Shown here in pieces: positions 1 to 11,377 of a stretch of DNA of 64,000 nucleotides (positions are counted from its first letter, which is position 1; each line of letters begins with the position of its first letter). The notes under the pieces were generated by a model. That model searched no databases and was not told where the DNA came from. It was given only the letters and a program-made list of their open reading frames with translations. The translations under genes and the position numbers were made by a program. This DNA is from Bradyrhizobium sp. WSM1743 (GTDB taxonomy: Bacteria; Pseudomonadota; Alphaproteobacteria; Rhizobiales; Xanthobacteraceae), in the NCBI RefSeq assembly GCF_000473065.1, contig NZ_AXAZ01000003.1, positions 62,001 to 126,000 on the forward strand. Reading direction: 5' to 3'.

Positions 1-2
1 AG

Positions 3-311
3 GCTTCCTTCTTCTCGATCGGCTCGAACGATCTCGCGCAATATGCCCTTGCCTGCGATCGTTCCAATGGAGCTCTCGCCCCATTGATGGATCCACTACA
101 TCCGGCCTTGCTCGAACTGATCGCACGGACCGCGGAGCACGGGCGGCGCGCCGGCATCAGCGTCAGCCTGTGTGGCGATATGGCGAGCGATCCGCGTTTC
201 ATTCCCGCATTGCTGAACTGCGGCCTGCGCGAGCTTTCCGTGAATGCGTCGGCGCTCGCGCAGATCAAGCAGACGATCGACCGGCTGAGCAGCGGAGGTG
301 GCCTTGGCTGA
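3..311 (+). CDS. PTS enzyme I-like phosphotransferase, C-terminal end (partial)
   Basis: The 5' end lies outside the window; 102 codons remain. The residues FFSIGSNDLAQYAL near the start and VSLCGDMASDPRFIPALL further on match the PEP-binding C-terminal barrel of enzyme I (PtsI) and of DhaM-type proteins that carry an EI domain; the Cys in SLCGD corresponds to the catalytic cysteine of EI. It would transfer phosphate from phosphoenolpyruvate to HPr or to a DhaM histidine. The following gene starts 14 bases before its stop and dhaK comes next, so it is probably the phosphodonor for dihydroxyacetone phosphorylation rather than a sugar PTS. Whether IIA/HPr domains are fused upstream cannot be seen. 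Confidence 0.85.
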   Translation, partial: ASFFSIGSNDLAQYALACDRSNGALAPLMDPLHPALLELIARTAEHGRRAGISVSLCGDMASDPRFIPALLNCGLRELSVNASALAQIKQTIDRLSSGGGLG

Positions 312-726
312 TACGGCGATCGATGAGCCGGCGGAAGCCGGCGCTGTTGCGGTTTACAAGCGCATCTTCAAGGAAGTGCTGGAGAGCCGCCCGTCGGGCA
401 TGCGGCTGCGTCTGGCGCATGCAATGGGCAAGAATCGCAGTTTCGTCAGCCAGATCAGCAATCCGGCATATCCGGTGCCGATTCCGGTGCAGCATCTCAA
501 TACGATCTTCGATGTCTGCCACTTCCCGCCGCAGGCGAAGACTGCCTTTCTTCGCGCCTATGCACGCGCGCATCCGCGTCGGATCGGCCGGCTGACCGAA
601 GGATCGCACGAGAGAACCTTGACGCTGCACTTGCCGGATCTCGGCAGCGCCAAGCGGAACGCGGAGCTCGATGCGCTGCTTCAGGAATTCGCGCGGCGCC
701 TGATTGCCATCGTGCGCGAAAAATGA
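298..726 (+). CDS. Small helix-turn-helix protein in the dhaK operon
   Basis: 142 residues, GTG start overlapping the previous stop by 14 bases, with GAGG just upstream inside the preceding gene. Residues about 35-70 (LRLAHAMGKNRSFVSQIS followed by a proline-rich turn and an IPVQHLNTIF helix) resemble the Cro/XRE helix-turn-helix, so I read it as a DNA-binding regulator or adaptor. Its place between the enzyme I-like gene and dhaK, translationally coupled to the first, suggests control of the dihydroxyacetone/glycerol pathway. I do not recognise a named family; the function is inference from fold and context. Confidence 0.7.
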   Translation: MALADTAIDEPAEAGAVAVYKRIFKEVLESRPSGMRLRLAHAMGKNRSFVSQISNPAYPVPIPVQHLNTIFDVCHFPPQAKTAFLRAYARAHPRRIGRLTEGSHERTLTLHLPDLGSAKRNAELDALLQEFARRLIAIVREK

Positions 727-762
727 GGCGTGCGACCAAAGGGAAGAAGCGGGGAGGAGACA

Positions 763-1746
763 ATGAAGAAGTTCATCAATTCAGTCGACGATGTGCTCAC
801 GGAAAGCCTCGACGGCTTCGCGGGTGCGCATGCCGATCTCGTCGCGCTCGGGCCGCAGCGGAAATTCGTGCGACGCCGTGAGCTGAACCCGAAGAAGGTC
901 GCACTCGTGTCCGGTGGCGGCAGCGGGCATGAGCCGCTGCATGCGGGCTTCGTCGGCTATGGCATGCTCGACGCCGCCTGTCCGGGACAGGTCTTCACGT
1001 CGCCAACGCCGGACCAGATCGTCGAGGCCGCGCAGGCGGTTTCCGGTGAAGCCGGCGTGCTGTTCATCGTGAAGAACTATGCGGGGGACCGCATGAATTT
1101 TGAGATGGCGGCCGAGATCGCCGAGGGCCGCACGGCGACGATCGTGACGGACGATGACGTCGCGGTCGAGAACTCGACGCACAGCATCGGGCGCCGCGGC
1201 GTGGCCGGCACGCTGATCGTCGAGAAGATCGTCGGCGCGGCTGCCGAGAAGGGTGCTGACCTGAAAAGCTGCGTTGCGCTCGGTGAGCGTGTCAATGCGC
1301 GCACGCGCTCGATGGGCGTGGCGCTGACGAGCTGCACGGTCCCGGCCGCGGGCACGCCGACCTTTTCGCTTCGGGAGGACGAGATGGAGATGGGGGTCGG
1401 CATTCACGGCGAACCGGGACGCCGCCGCGTCAAGCTGGAGCAGGCCGATGCGATCGCAGACGAGATGACAACGGCCATCGCGCAGGATCTCGACGCGCGT
1501 GGTGGGGCCGAGGCCCTCCTGCTCGTCAACGGATTTGGCGGGACGCCGACGATCGAGCTCTATCTGATGTACAATGCGGCGCGGCGAATGCTCGAGAAGC
1601 GCGGCTTGCGCATCGCTCGCTCGCTGGTCGGCAGCTTCGTCACCTCGCTGGACATGGCCGGGTGCTCGCTCACCGTGAGCCTGCTCGATAGCGAGACCGC
1701 GGCGCTCTGGGACCATCCCGTGCGTACGGCCGCGTTGAAATGGTGA
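763..1746 (+). CDS. dhaK: Dihydroxyacetone kinase subunit DhaK
   Basis: 327 residues, the usual length for DhaK. The start at 763 is preceded by GGGGAGGAG with a good spacing; an in-frame GTG at 730 has none. The protein opens with MKKFINSVDDVL and contains VSGGGSGHEPLHAGFVGYGMLDA, the substrate loop, and MGVGIHGEPG, in which His215 is the residue that forms the covalent hemiaminal with dihydroxyacetone in this family. DhaK binds the substrate and DhaL carries the ADP/ATP; no dhaL is in the window, so it must be upstream or elsewhere. With the adjacent enzyme I-like gene, the PEP-dependent form of the kinase is more likely than the ATP-dependent one. Confidence 0.93.
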   Translation: MKKFINSVDDVLTESLDGFAGAHADLVALGPQRKFVRRRELNPKKVALVSGGGSGHEPLHAGFVGYGMLDAACPGQVFTSPTPDQIVEAAQAVSGEAGVLFIVKNYAGDRMNFEMAAEIAEGRTATIVTDDDVAVENSTHSIGRRGVAGTLIVEKIVGAAAEKGADLKSCVALGERVNARTRSMGVALTSCTVPAAGTPTFSLREDEMEMGVGIHGEPGRRRVKLEQADAIADEMTTAIAQDLDARGGAEALLLVNGFGGTPTIELYLMYNAARRMLEKRGLRIARSLVGSFVTSLDMAGCSLTVSLLDSETAALWDHPVRTAALKW

Positions 1747-2277
1747 CCGCGATTCTCCCCGGCGGAGAATCGGTTGGGAATGGTTCACTGCAACGTCCGC
1801 TCAGTTCTCCAGCCCTGAAACTTGCCGTGTCTGTCGGACGCGGTATTTTTTTGCGGGCCCTTTTCGAAGGAATTCGCGTCCTCCTCTCTGCAATGACATG
1901 GCGCCCTTTCTACCTGCCGCAAGAATAACGTAGGAGATGCGCGCCCTCGACCAGCACAATCACTGCGCCGGAGGGCAATGCGAACGCGGCGGGATCGGCC
2001 CGGTTTTCAGTTCGGTAGCATGAGTCGAATTATACTCACATTGCGAAGTGAGTATAATTGCGGCGGCTACGATCGCAGTAGTTCTGAGCGCTCTGCATGT
2101 GCAATCTCGCTCTCGTGTGCGCGACATGTGCACTGAGAATCCGAAGAAGCGATTTCCGCTTCCAATTCATGCATATATCGTCCTAGAAGAGCCAAGCTAC
2201 GGAAGCCTCGTCAAACGAGAATTCTCAGTCGGTCCAATCACATGAAGGGTCGATCTGAGCTAAAATACCTCAACAAA
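1747..2277. other. Intergenic stretch between dhaK and dusA
   Basis: 531 bases without a convincing gene. Two short reading frames (from 1740 and from 2048) show no recognisable family, no good ribosome site and atypical composition for this genome. The second half is noticeably richer in A and T than the flanking genes. It holds the 12-base perfect inverted repeat at 2028-2059 described separately. Confidence 0.6.
2028..2059. promoter_or_regulatory. Perfect 12-bp inverted repeat, operator-like
   Basis: AATTATACTCAC (2028-2039) is followed after eight bases by its exact reverse complement GTGAGTATAATT (2048-2059). The arms are A/T-rich, there is no T-tract, and the element stands alone in a gene-free region 219 bases upstream of dusA, so an operator for a dimeric repressor (TetR or similar) is more plausible than a terminator. 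The right arm contains TATAAT, which could double as a -10 element. No adjacent regulator gene is visible. Confidence 0.5.
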
Positions 2278-3270
2278 ATGAACGAGTTAGATCGAAAATT
2301 TGCCACGGCCCCCATGATGGATTGGACTGACCGCCATTGTCGCGTGTTCCACCGGCAACTGACGCGGCGCGGGCTGCTCTATACGGAGATGCTGACCACG
2401 GGCGCAATCATTCATGGCGACCGGGAGCGGCTGCTTGGGTTCGACGCATGCGAGCATCCGGTGGCGCTTCAGCTTGGCGGGTCGGATCCGCAGGAGCTGG
2501 CGCAGGCCGCGCGGATCGGCGAGGCGTTTGGTTATGACGAGATCAATCTCAATGTCGGTTGCCCGTCCGATCGTGTGAAGGACGGACGTTTCGGCGCCTG
2601 TCTCATGGCGGAGCCGGAGCTGGTGGCGAGGTGCGTTGATGCCATGAAGCGCGTGGTCGCTGTTCCCGTCACGGTGAAGTGCCGCATCGGGATCGACGAC
2701 CAGGATCCGGAGGCCGCGCTCGATGTGCTCGCGCGTGCGGTGGTGGCGTCCGGCTGCGATGCGCTGATCGTGCACGCGCGCAAGGCCTGGCTCAACGGCC
2801 TGTCGCCGAAAGAGAACCGCGACATCCCGCCGCTTGACTATGATCGCGTCTATCGGCTCAAGCGGGCGATGCCCGGTGTGCCCGTCATCATCAATGGCGG
2901 CGTTCAGAGCATTGACGAGGCAAAGGCGCATCTTGCCCATGTCGACGGCGTGATGCTCGGCCGCGCCGCCTATCAGGAGCCGTGGCGGCTGCTCAGCGTC
3001 GATGCCGAGATCTTCGGCGAGACGGCACCGCACATCTCCATGCAGGACGCGCTCGAGGCGATGATGCCCTACATCGAGGAGCAGCTGGCGCGCGGCATCC
3101 GGCTGCACGCCATCACGCGGCATTTCGTCGGCGCATTCCATGCCGTTCCCGGGGCGCGCGCATTCCGGCGGCATCTTGCCGAGCAAGGGGTGAAGCCGGG
3201 AGCCGGTCTCGACGTGCTGCGCGATGCGATCGCGCGCATCGCCGCCCGCGCGCCGGCCGAAGCGGCGTAG
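2278..3270 (+). CDS. dusA: tRNA-dihydrouridine(20/20a) synthase DusA
   Basis: 330 residues from the ATG at 2278; an in-frame ATG at 2242 would add 12 residues, and neither has a strong Shine-Dalgarno sequence. I prefer 2278 because the family begins close to the FATAPMMDWTDRHCR block. Flavin (FMN) dependent reduction of uridine in the tRNA D-loop. Visible hallmarks are the N-terminal APMMDWTD, INLNVGCPSDRVKDGRFGA with the catalytic Cys that protonates the uracil, and the IINGGVQS / GVMLGRAAYQEPW phosphate-binding segments at the C-terminal end of the barrel. Convergent with the minus-strand protease gene six bases away. Confidence 0.93.
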   Translation: MNELDRKFATAPMMDWTDRHCRVFHRQLTRRGLLYTEMLTTGAIIHGDRERLLGFDACEHPVALQLGGSDPQELAQAARIGEAFGYDEINLNVGCPSDRVKDGRFGACLMAEPELVARCVDAMKRVVAVPVTVKCRIGIDDQDPEAALDVLARAVVASGCDALIVHARKAWLNGLSPKENRDIPPLDYDRVYRLKRAMPGVPVIINGGVQSIDEAKAHLAHVDGVMLGRAAYQEPWRLLSVDAEIFGETAPHISMQDALEAMMPYIEEQLARGIRLHAITRHFVGAFHAVPGARAFRRHLAEQGVKPGAGLDVLRDAIARIAARAPAEAA

Positions 3271-3276
3271 ATTCGT

Positions 3277-3831
3277 CTAGTCGACCGCCGTGCGGGAGCG
3301 GCGGGGACCGCTCTGGAGCTCCGGATACCCTGTCAGCATCAGCGTGTCCGCGCGCACGCCCCAGCTTTCCAGGCGGTCGAGGAAGCTCATGCCAAGCAGA
3401 TTGGTCTTCATCTGGCCGCGTTGCACGACGAGGGCCGGCACCGACTTCTCGACCAGCTTGCCGACGGCGAGACGGTCGAGCGTGAGCCGGGCCGCCTTGG
3501 TGTGGCCGCCCGCGGTCTCGAGGTCGACATCGTATTCGAGCATCTCGAGCGGCAGCCCGATCGCCTTTGCGGTTTCCCAGGTCAGCACCACCGACGTTGC
3601 GCCGGTATCGATCACCATCGGTGCGGTGACGCCATTGATCTTCGCGCGCAGCGTGAATTCGCCGCCCTGGCCGCGCGGGATCTGGACGGCCGGCGCCGGG
3701 GAAGCGGCCTGTGCGCGAAAAATGTGCGAGACCTTGTGGCTGGCTCGCGCGATCTGGTCGGGATCGCCATAGGCGACGACGGCACCTGCCGTGCCGGCAA
3801 GCATGATCAGAACGAGCAGGAGGCGGATCAT
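3277..3831 (-). CDS. Membrane-anchored retropepsin-like aspartic protease (TIGR02281-like)
   Basis: 184 residues beginning with a hydrophobic signal/anchor (IRLLLVLIMLAGTAGAVVA). Residues about 60-160 form a single aspartic-protease half-barrel: FTLRAKINGVTAPMVIDTGAT carries the DTGA catalytic motif, and NLLGMSFLDRL is the typical second signature of the clan AA family. Such proteins act as homodimers, probably in the periplasm; substrates are unknown. Start chosen from the GGAGG that precedes 3831. It lies 28 bases downstream of the DUF1289 gene on the same strand and is probably cotranscribed with it. Confidence 0.85.
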   Translation of the reverse strand: MIRLLLVLIMLAGTAGAVVAYGDPDQIARASHKVSHIFRAQAASPAPAVQIPRGQGGEFTLRAKINGVTAPMVIDTGATSVVLTWETAKAIGLPLEMLEYDVDLETAGGHTKAARLTLDRLAVGKLVEKSVPALVVQRGQMKTNLLGMSFLDRLESWGVRADTLMLTGYPELQSGPRRSRTAVD

Positions 3832-3859
3832 CGCGCGCCTCCGAAGGCACGCAGGCGGA

Positions 3860-4063
3860 TCAGATGCGTTTTGGTGACCCTGCGATCGGCGCCAGTCCAG
3901 CTTCCGTCATGCGCGCCGGCAAGAGGGCCATGATCGCGAGCCGGTCCGCGCTTTCCATGGCATGCCAGCGCGCGATCTCGGGCAAGGTCCGGCCGCAGCC
4001 GAAGCACAGCTTGGTCTTGGGGTCGATCATGCACACGGCGACGCACGGCGTTTCTTTGCTCAT
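3860..4063 (-). CDS. DUF1289 small cysteine-rich protein
   Basis: 67 residues from ATG at 4063 (MSKETPCVAVC); an in-frame TTG at 4099 would add 12. The pattern CVAVCMIDPKTKLCFGCGRTLPEIARW is diagnostic of DUF1289: four cysteines that may bind a metal, followed by a helix with conserved WHAM. The molecular function of the family is not established. It is sandwiched between a histidine kinase gene and the aspartic protease gene on the same strand. Confidence 0.85.
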   Translation of the reverse strand: MSKETPCVAVCMIDPKTKLCFGCGRTLPEIARWHAMESADRLAIMALLPARMTEAGLAPIAGSPKRI

Positions 4064-4107
4064 ACGGACATAGTGAGGGATGGTCGGGCATGTCTGCAAG
4101 CATCACG

Positions 4108-5703
<1,596 letters not shown>

Positions 5704-5840
5704 CAAGCAACACGATTCCTGCCCACGCCGGACGCGGGCCTTCTGCATTGTCTATCTGTGGCAAGAAATCCTTAAGAGCTGACTTAAGGAGCTAAAGAAT
5801 TACGTTAACCGGGCGTTAATTCGGATCTCGCCCGCACGGC

Positions 5841-7121
5841 TCAATGCAGCGCCGCGTGCTGCGCGATGTATACCATCGCCCCCGCCAGATATCCCACCAA
5901 CGCCGGCCCCGCGATGCGGCGCGCGTACCACAAAAATTCGATCTTCTCGAGGCCCATGGCGGCAACGCCCGCGGCCGAGCCGATGATCAGGATCGATCCG
6001 CCGGTGCCGGCGCAATAGGCGATGAACTCCCAGATGAAGCTGTCGGGCGGGTATTGCACCAGATTGTACATGCCCATCGTCGCAGCGACGAGCGGCACGT
6101 TGTCGATGATGGCGCTCAGCAGGCCGAGCAGGATGACGATGATATCGAGACGACCGACCGTCGAATCGAGCCATTTTGCCAGCAGTTCCAGGACGCGAGC
6201 GTGCTCCAGGCACGCGACGGCCATGAGGATGCCGACGAAGAACACGATCGAGCTCATGTCGATGCGCGTCAGCGCATGGACGAGGGTGAGGGGCCGCCGC
6301 GCATCCTCGTCCTTGTGGCGGTGAACGATCTCGCCGACCAGCCAGAGGATGCCCAGCCCGAACAGGATGCCCATGAAAGGGGCGAGGTGCGTCACGGCCT
6401 TGAAAACCGGAACGGCGACCAAGGTGCCGAGGCCGAGATAGAACATCAAATTGCGCTCGAACAGCTCGACTTTAAGCACCTGCGCTTGCCCTTGCAGCGG
6501 CGGGACGATCTCCTTTCCCTTGAGCCAATAGCCGATGATTAGCAGCGGTATCAGCAGGTTGAGCAGTGACGGCAGGAACACCGACTTCATGATGTTGACG
6601 GGAGAGATCTGTCCTCCGATCCAGAGCATCGTCGTCGTGACGTCGCCGATCACGGTCCAGGCACCGCCGGCGTTGGCGGCAATCACGATAATGGATGCAA
6701 ACAGCAGGCGGTCGTTTTTGTTGCCGATCAGCTTCTGGATCAGCGAGATCATCACGATGGTGGTCGTCAGATTGTCGAGGATCGCACTCAGGAAGAACGT
6801 CACGAAGCCGATGATCCACATCAGCGTGATCTGCTTCGTGGTGCGGATGACCGAGGTGATGACCTCGAAGCCGTTGTGGGCGTCGATGACCTCCACGATC
6901 GTCATGGCACCAATCAGGAAGAAGACGATCTGCGCGGTCGAGGCGACGGATTCGTCGAGCTGGTGGTTGACGAGCGAGGCGTCACCGAGGGCGAGCGCAT
7001 AGATGGTCCAAAGCAGGCCCGCTCCCAGCAGAGCCGTAGCGCTTTTGTTGACGCCGAGCGGGTGTTCGAGCGCGATGGCAGCATACGCAACAATGAAAAC
7101 GGCGGCGATCACGCTCAGCAA
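5841..7121 (-). CDS. nhaD: Sodium/proton antiporter, NhaD type
   Basis: 426 residues with about a dozen hydrophobic segments. Family-typical blocks include ALEHPLGVNKSATALLGAG near the N-terminus, FFLIGAMTIVEVIDAH, FLSAILDNLTTTIVM (the charged unwound-helix region), ANAGGAWTVIGDVTTTMLWI and, in the second half, SAIIDNVPLVAATMGMY, which repeats the DN motif in an inverted topology. It expels Na+ (or Li+) in exchange for protons across the inner membrane. It ends about 140 bases upstream of the kinase start, on the same strand. Confidence 0.88.
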   Translation of the reverse strand: MLSVIAAVFIVAYAAIALEHPLGVNKSATALLGAGLLWTIYALALGDASLVNHQLDESVASTAQIVFFLIGAMTIVEVIDAHNGFEVITSVIRTTKQITLMWIIGFVTFFLSAILDNLTTTIVMISLIQKLIGNKNDRLLFASIIVIAANAGGAWTVIGDVTTTMLWIGGQISPVNIMKSVFLPSLLNLLIPLLIIGYWLKGKEIVPPLQGQAQVLKVELFERNLMFYLGLGTLVAVPVFKAVTHLAPFMGILFGLGILWLVGEIVHRHKDEDARRPLTLVHALTRIDMSSIVFFVGILMAVACLEHARVLELLAKWLDSTVGRLDIIVILLGLLSAIIDNVPLVAATMGMYNLVQYPPDSFIWEFIAYCAGTGGSILIIGSAAGVAAMGLEKIEFLWYARRIAGPALVGYLAGAMVYIAQHAALH

Positions 7122-7235
7122 CTCAGTCCCCCCATTCGTTCTTCTCGATGCGCCTGTCAGGCCTCCTCGTGCCGCTGGCGCCGCGTCGGGTCGTTGACGG
7201 TCGCGGTTGCCCGGCAGCCACCGTCAACGCGCGCC

Positions 7236-8108
7236 TCAGCGTTGCAGGCGCGCAAGCAGGCTCGACGTATCCCAGCGCTTGCCGCCCATCTTCTCGACCT
7301 CGGAGTAGAACTGGTCGACCAGCGCGGTTACCGGCAGATTGGCGCCGTTGCGGCGGGCTTCAGCCAGCGAGATCGAGAGGTCCTTGCGCATCCATTCGAC
7401 CGCGAAGCCGAAATCGTACTTGCCCTCGTTCATCGTCTTGTAGCGATTTTCCATCTGCCATGACTGTGCGGCCCCTTTCGAGATGGTCTCGATCACCGCG
7501 GCGACGTCGAGGCCACTCTTCTTGGCGAAATGGATACCCTCGGAGAGGCCCTGCACCAGACCGGCGATGCAGATCTGGTTGACCATCTTCGTCAGCTGGC
7601 CGCTTCCGGCGGGCCCGAGCAGTTTGCACATCCGCGCATAGGCGCCCGTGATGATCGGCTCGGCGCCGGAATAGGCGTCCTGCGCGCCGCCGCACATCAC
7701 GGTCAGCACGCCGTTCTCGGCGCCGGCCTGGCCGCCGGAGACCGGGGCGTCGACGAATTTGAAGCCGGCCTTGGTGGCGGCGGCGTCCAGCTCGCGGGCG
7801 ACTTCGGCGGAGGCGGTGGTGTGGTCGACGAAGGTCGCACCCTTCTTCATGCCGGCGAACGCGCCGTCGGGGCCGATCGTGACCGCGCGCAGATCGTTGT
7901 CGTTGCCGACGCAGCACATCACGAAATCCTGGCCTTCGGCGGCGGCCTTCGGGGTCGGTGCGATCCTGCCGCCGAATTTGTCCGCCCATTCCTTCGCCTT
8001 GGCCGCGGTGCGGTTGTAGACGGTGACCTCATGGCCCCCTTTTTTCACGAGGTGTCCGGCCATGGGGAAGCCCATCACGCCGAGACCGAGGAAAGCGACT
8101 TTAGCCAT
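7236..8108 (-). CDS. NAD(P)-dependent beta-hydroxyacid dehydrogenase (3-hydroxyisobutyrate dehydrogenase family)
   Basis: 290 residues from ATG 8108, the standard length; longer in-frame extensions lack homology. AFLGLGVMGFPMAGHLVKKG is the Rossmann fingerprint, and the segments DAPVSGGQAGAENG and GSGQLTKMVNQ carry the substrate-binding and the catalytic lysine signature of the HIBADH/GarR/glyoxylate-succinic-semialdehyde-reductase group. The exact substrate (3-hydroxyisobutyrate, tartronate semialdehyde, succinic semialdehyde) cannot be read from the sequence. Divergent from the glyoxalase-fold gene at 8292. Confidence 0.9.
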   Translation of the reverse strand: MAKVAFLGLGVMGFPMAGHLVKKGGHEVTVYNRTAAKAKEWADKFGGRIAPTPKAAAEGQDFVMCCVGNDNDLRAVTIGPDGAFAGMKKGATFVDHTTASAEVARELDAAATKAGFKFVDAPVSGGQAGAENGVLTVMCGGAQDAYSGAEPIITGAYARMCKLLGPAGSGQLTKMVNQICIAGLVQGLSEGIHFAKKSGLDVAAVIETISKGAAQSWQMENRYKTMNEGKYDFGFAVEWMRKDLSISLAEARRNGANLPVTALVDQFYSEVEKMGGKRWDTSSLLARLQR

Positions 8109-8291
8109 TGTGGTACCTTGTCCGCAGTTTGGGTTTACGGTTCTTGCCAGGCGGGGGACGCCTGGGTTCCGCGGTGAGGGCGGATCGGAGGCGCACCATA
8201 AACCCTTGAGGGCAGAGGGCAACGGCTTCGTTTGGCGGCCTCCTGTGCTAGGATGCCGGACCTAAGGACTTCAAAACAAGGGAGCGAGAAC

Positions 8292-8729
8292 ATGGGCGGC
8301 GTGAGCGTGGGCGTCCTCGATCATTTCAACATCCGGACCCGGAATCTGGCCGAGACCGTCCGCTTCTACGAGGATGTGCTGGGTCTCGAGAAAGGCGCAC
8401 GGCCGAATTTCGCCTTCCCGGGCGCCTGGATGTACAGCGAGGGGAAGCCGGTGGTGCACCTCGTCGACATTTCTCTGACCGCCGAGCCACAAAAGCCGGA
8501 TTCCGGCGTTGTCCACCACGTCGCCTTCGTCAGTCGCGGCTTTGACGGCATGAAACAGCGGCTGGCGTCAAAAGGGATGAAGTTCGAGTCCCGCCAGGTG
8601 CCCGGCGGCGACCTCTGGCAAATCTTCGTCCACGACCCTAACGGGGTCATGATCGAGCTGAATTACGAGGCCGCCCGGGAGCAGGGGGCGGCGCCTGCCG
8701 AAAAAGCTGACGATATCGGCAGGCAGTAG
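8292..8729 (+). CDS. VOC (glyoxalase/bleomycin-resistance fold) protein
   Basis: 145 residues from the ATG at 8292 with AGGGAGCG eight bases upstream. One complete VOC module: LDHFNIRTRNLAETVRFYEDVLGL at the N-terminus, VHHVAFVSRGFDGM in the middle and WQIFVHDPNGVMIELNY at the end; His in LDH, His in VHH and Glu in IELNY are the expected metal ligands. It may be a glyoxalase, dioxygenase-like or isomerase enzyme; the substrate is unknown. The C-terminal 17 residues are Ala/Glu-rich and variable. Confidence 0.85.
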   Translation: MGGVSVGVLDHFNIRTRNLAETVRFYEDVLGLEKGARPNFAFPGAWMYSEGKPVVHLVDISLTAEPQKPDSGVVHHVAFVSRGFDGMKQRLASKGMKFESRQVPGGDLWQIFVHDPNGVMIELNYEAAREQGAAPAEKADDIGRQ

Positions 8730-8782
8730 CCTTTTAGGCGTTTCCGCTCTAATGGGGCATCCTCAACTCTAGGAGATGCGCT

Positions 8783-9919
8783 TTGAGCGTGACGCAGCAA
8801 CAGGTTCTCGACAGCCTCGCCAGGGTCAAGTCACCCCGCGGGGTCGCGCTCACCCATGCCAATGTGCTGAGCGCGATCAGCGCGTCTGACGGCAAGGTGT
8901 TCTTCTCGATCAATGTCGATGCCGCCGAGGCAAGGGCCTGGGAATCGGTCCGAGCCGAAGCGGAGGCCGCCGTGCGCACCGTTCCCGGCGTCACCACCGT
9001 CATGGTGGCGCTGACCGCTGAGCGCAAGCCGGGCTCCGCGCCGCCGCCACCCCCGCAGCCGAGCCGCGGCACGCCCGGCGTGCAGCCGGCCCACGCCCAC
9101 AAGCCTCCGCAGGGCGGTGGGTCGCCGATGGCGCGGCAGTCTGAGATTCCCGGCGTCGCCGCGGTGATTGCGGTCGCCTCCGGCAAGGGCGGGGTGGGCA
9201 AGTCGACCACGGCGCTTAATCTGGCGCTCGGCCTGCGCGATCTCGGCCTCAAGGTCGGATTGCTCGATGCCGACATCTACGGCCCCTCGGTGCCGCGCCT
9301 CACAGGCCTGCGCGAAAAGCCGGAGCTGAACGACGAGCGCAAGATGATTCCGCTTCGGCGTTTCGGCCTCGCCATCATGTCGATCGGCTTCCTGGTCGAG
9401 GAGGAGACCGCGATGATCTGGCGCGGTCCCATGGTGATGTCGGCGGTGACGCAGATGCTGCGCGACGTCGAATGGGGCAAGCTCGACGTGCTGGTCGTCG
9501 ACATGCCGCCGGGCACCGGCGATGCCCAGCTCACGCTGGCGCAGAACGTGCCGCTCAAGGGCGCCGTGATCGTCTCGACTCCGCAGGACCTGTCTCTGAT
9601 CGACGCGCGGCGGGGGCTTGCCATGTTCAAGAAAGTCAACGTGCCCGTGCTCGGCATCGTCGAGAACATGAGCTACTTCCAGTGCCCGCATTGCGGCACG
9701 CGGTCGGACATTTTCGGCCATGGCGGGGCGCGGCACGAGGCCGAGAAGCTCGGGGTACCGTTCCTGGGCGAGATCCCCCTGCACATGGCGATTCGCGCCA
9801 CCTCGGACGCCGGCAATCCCGTCGTCGACAGCGAGCCGGACGGCCCTCATGCGGCGATCTATCGCGCCATCGCCGGCCAGGTCCGGGACCAGCTCAAGGG
9901 TGTCATCGCGGCGGCCTGA
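8783..9919 (+). CDS. apbC: Mrp/ApbC iron-sulfur cluster carrier ATPase
   Basis: 378 residues. The start is a TTG at 8783 preceded by AGGAG at 8771, the only site with a proper ribosome-binding sequence. Residues 1-80 are a MIP18/DUF59 domain, followed by a Pro/Gly-rich linker (about 85-115), then a deviant-Walker-A P-loop ATPase of the MinD/NBP35 type with SGKGGVGKSTT near residue 134 and DMPPGTGDAQLTL. The CxxC at 301-304 (QCPHCGTRSDIFG) is the cluster-bridging motif of Mrp dimers. It delivers 4Fe-4S clusters to apo-proteins in the cytoplasm. Confidence 0.95.
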   Translation: MSVTQQQVLDSLARVKSPRGVALTHANVLSAISASDGKVFFSINVDAAEARAWESVRAEAEAAVRTVPGVTTVMVALTAERKPGSAPPPPPQPSRGTPGVQPAHAHKPPQGGGSPMARQSEIPGVAAVIAVASGKGGVGKSTTALNLALGLRDLGLKVGLLDADIYGPSVPRLTGLREKPELNDERKMIPLRRFGLAIMSIGFLVEEETAMIWRGPMVMSAVTQMLRDVEWGKLDVLVVDMPPGTGDAQLTLAQNVPLKGAVIVSTPQDLSLIDARRGLAMFKKVNVPVLGIVENMSYFQCPHCGTRSDIFGHGGARHEAEKLGVPFLGEIPLHMAIRATSDAGNPVVDSEPDGPHAAIYRAIAGQVRDQLKGVIAAA

Positions 9920-10010
9920 GCCGGTCGCCACGGCAAGCTGCGGGACATGCGACTTTCGTAGAGCCCCGTCATGCCATTGTCGCGTTCCGCAAGCGGGACT
10001 TCCGTGTTAA

Positions 10011-11213
<1,203 letters not shown>

Positions 11214-11239
11214 TCTACGGCTTAAGTCGTAAGACCGGT

Positions 11240-11271
11240 AGCCCGGCCTCCTTAAGGAGGCCGGGCTTTTT
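11240..11271 (+). terminator. Rho-independent terminator after TRAP binding protein 1
   Basis: AGCCCGGCCTCC (11240-11251), loop TTAA, GGAGGCCGGGCT (11256-11267) and a run of five T ending at 11271. A 12-bp G/C-rich perfect stem with a T-tract 26 bases after the stop at 11213: a textbook intrinsic terminator. It means the second binding-protein gene probably has its own promoter in 11272-11360. Confidence 0.9.
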
Positions 11272-11377
11272 CTTTGCCGCAGTGCGTTCGGGATAGCATT
11301 CGGCCCGGCGATGTTCCATGCTGCCCCCAAGCCTCGGCAAGAAGGCTCCACAAGCAGATCCATCAGGGTAGGAAATC

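Noticed and set aside
1740..1928. 62-codon frame after dhaK
   Set aside because: Starts inside the dhaK stop, no homology, no Shine-Dalgarno sequence of its own.
2048..2245. 65-codon frame in the dhaK-dusA gap
   Set aside because: Its GTG start lies inside the palindrome arm, and the translation shows no conserved pattern.
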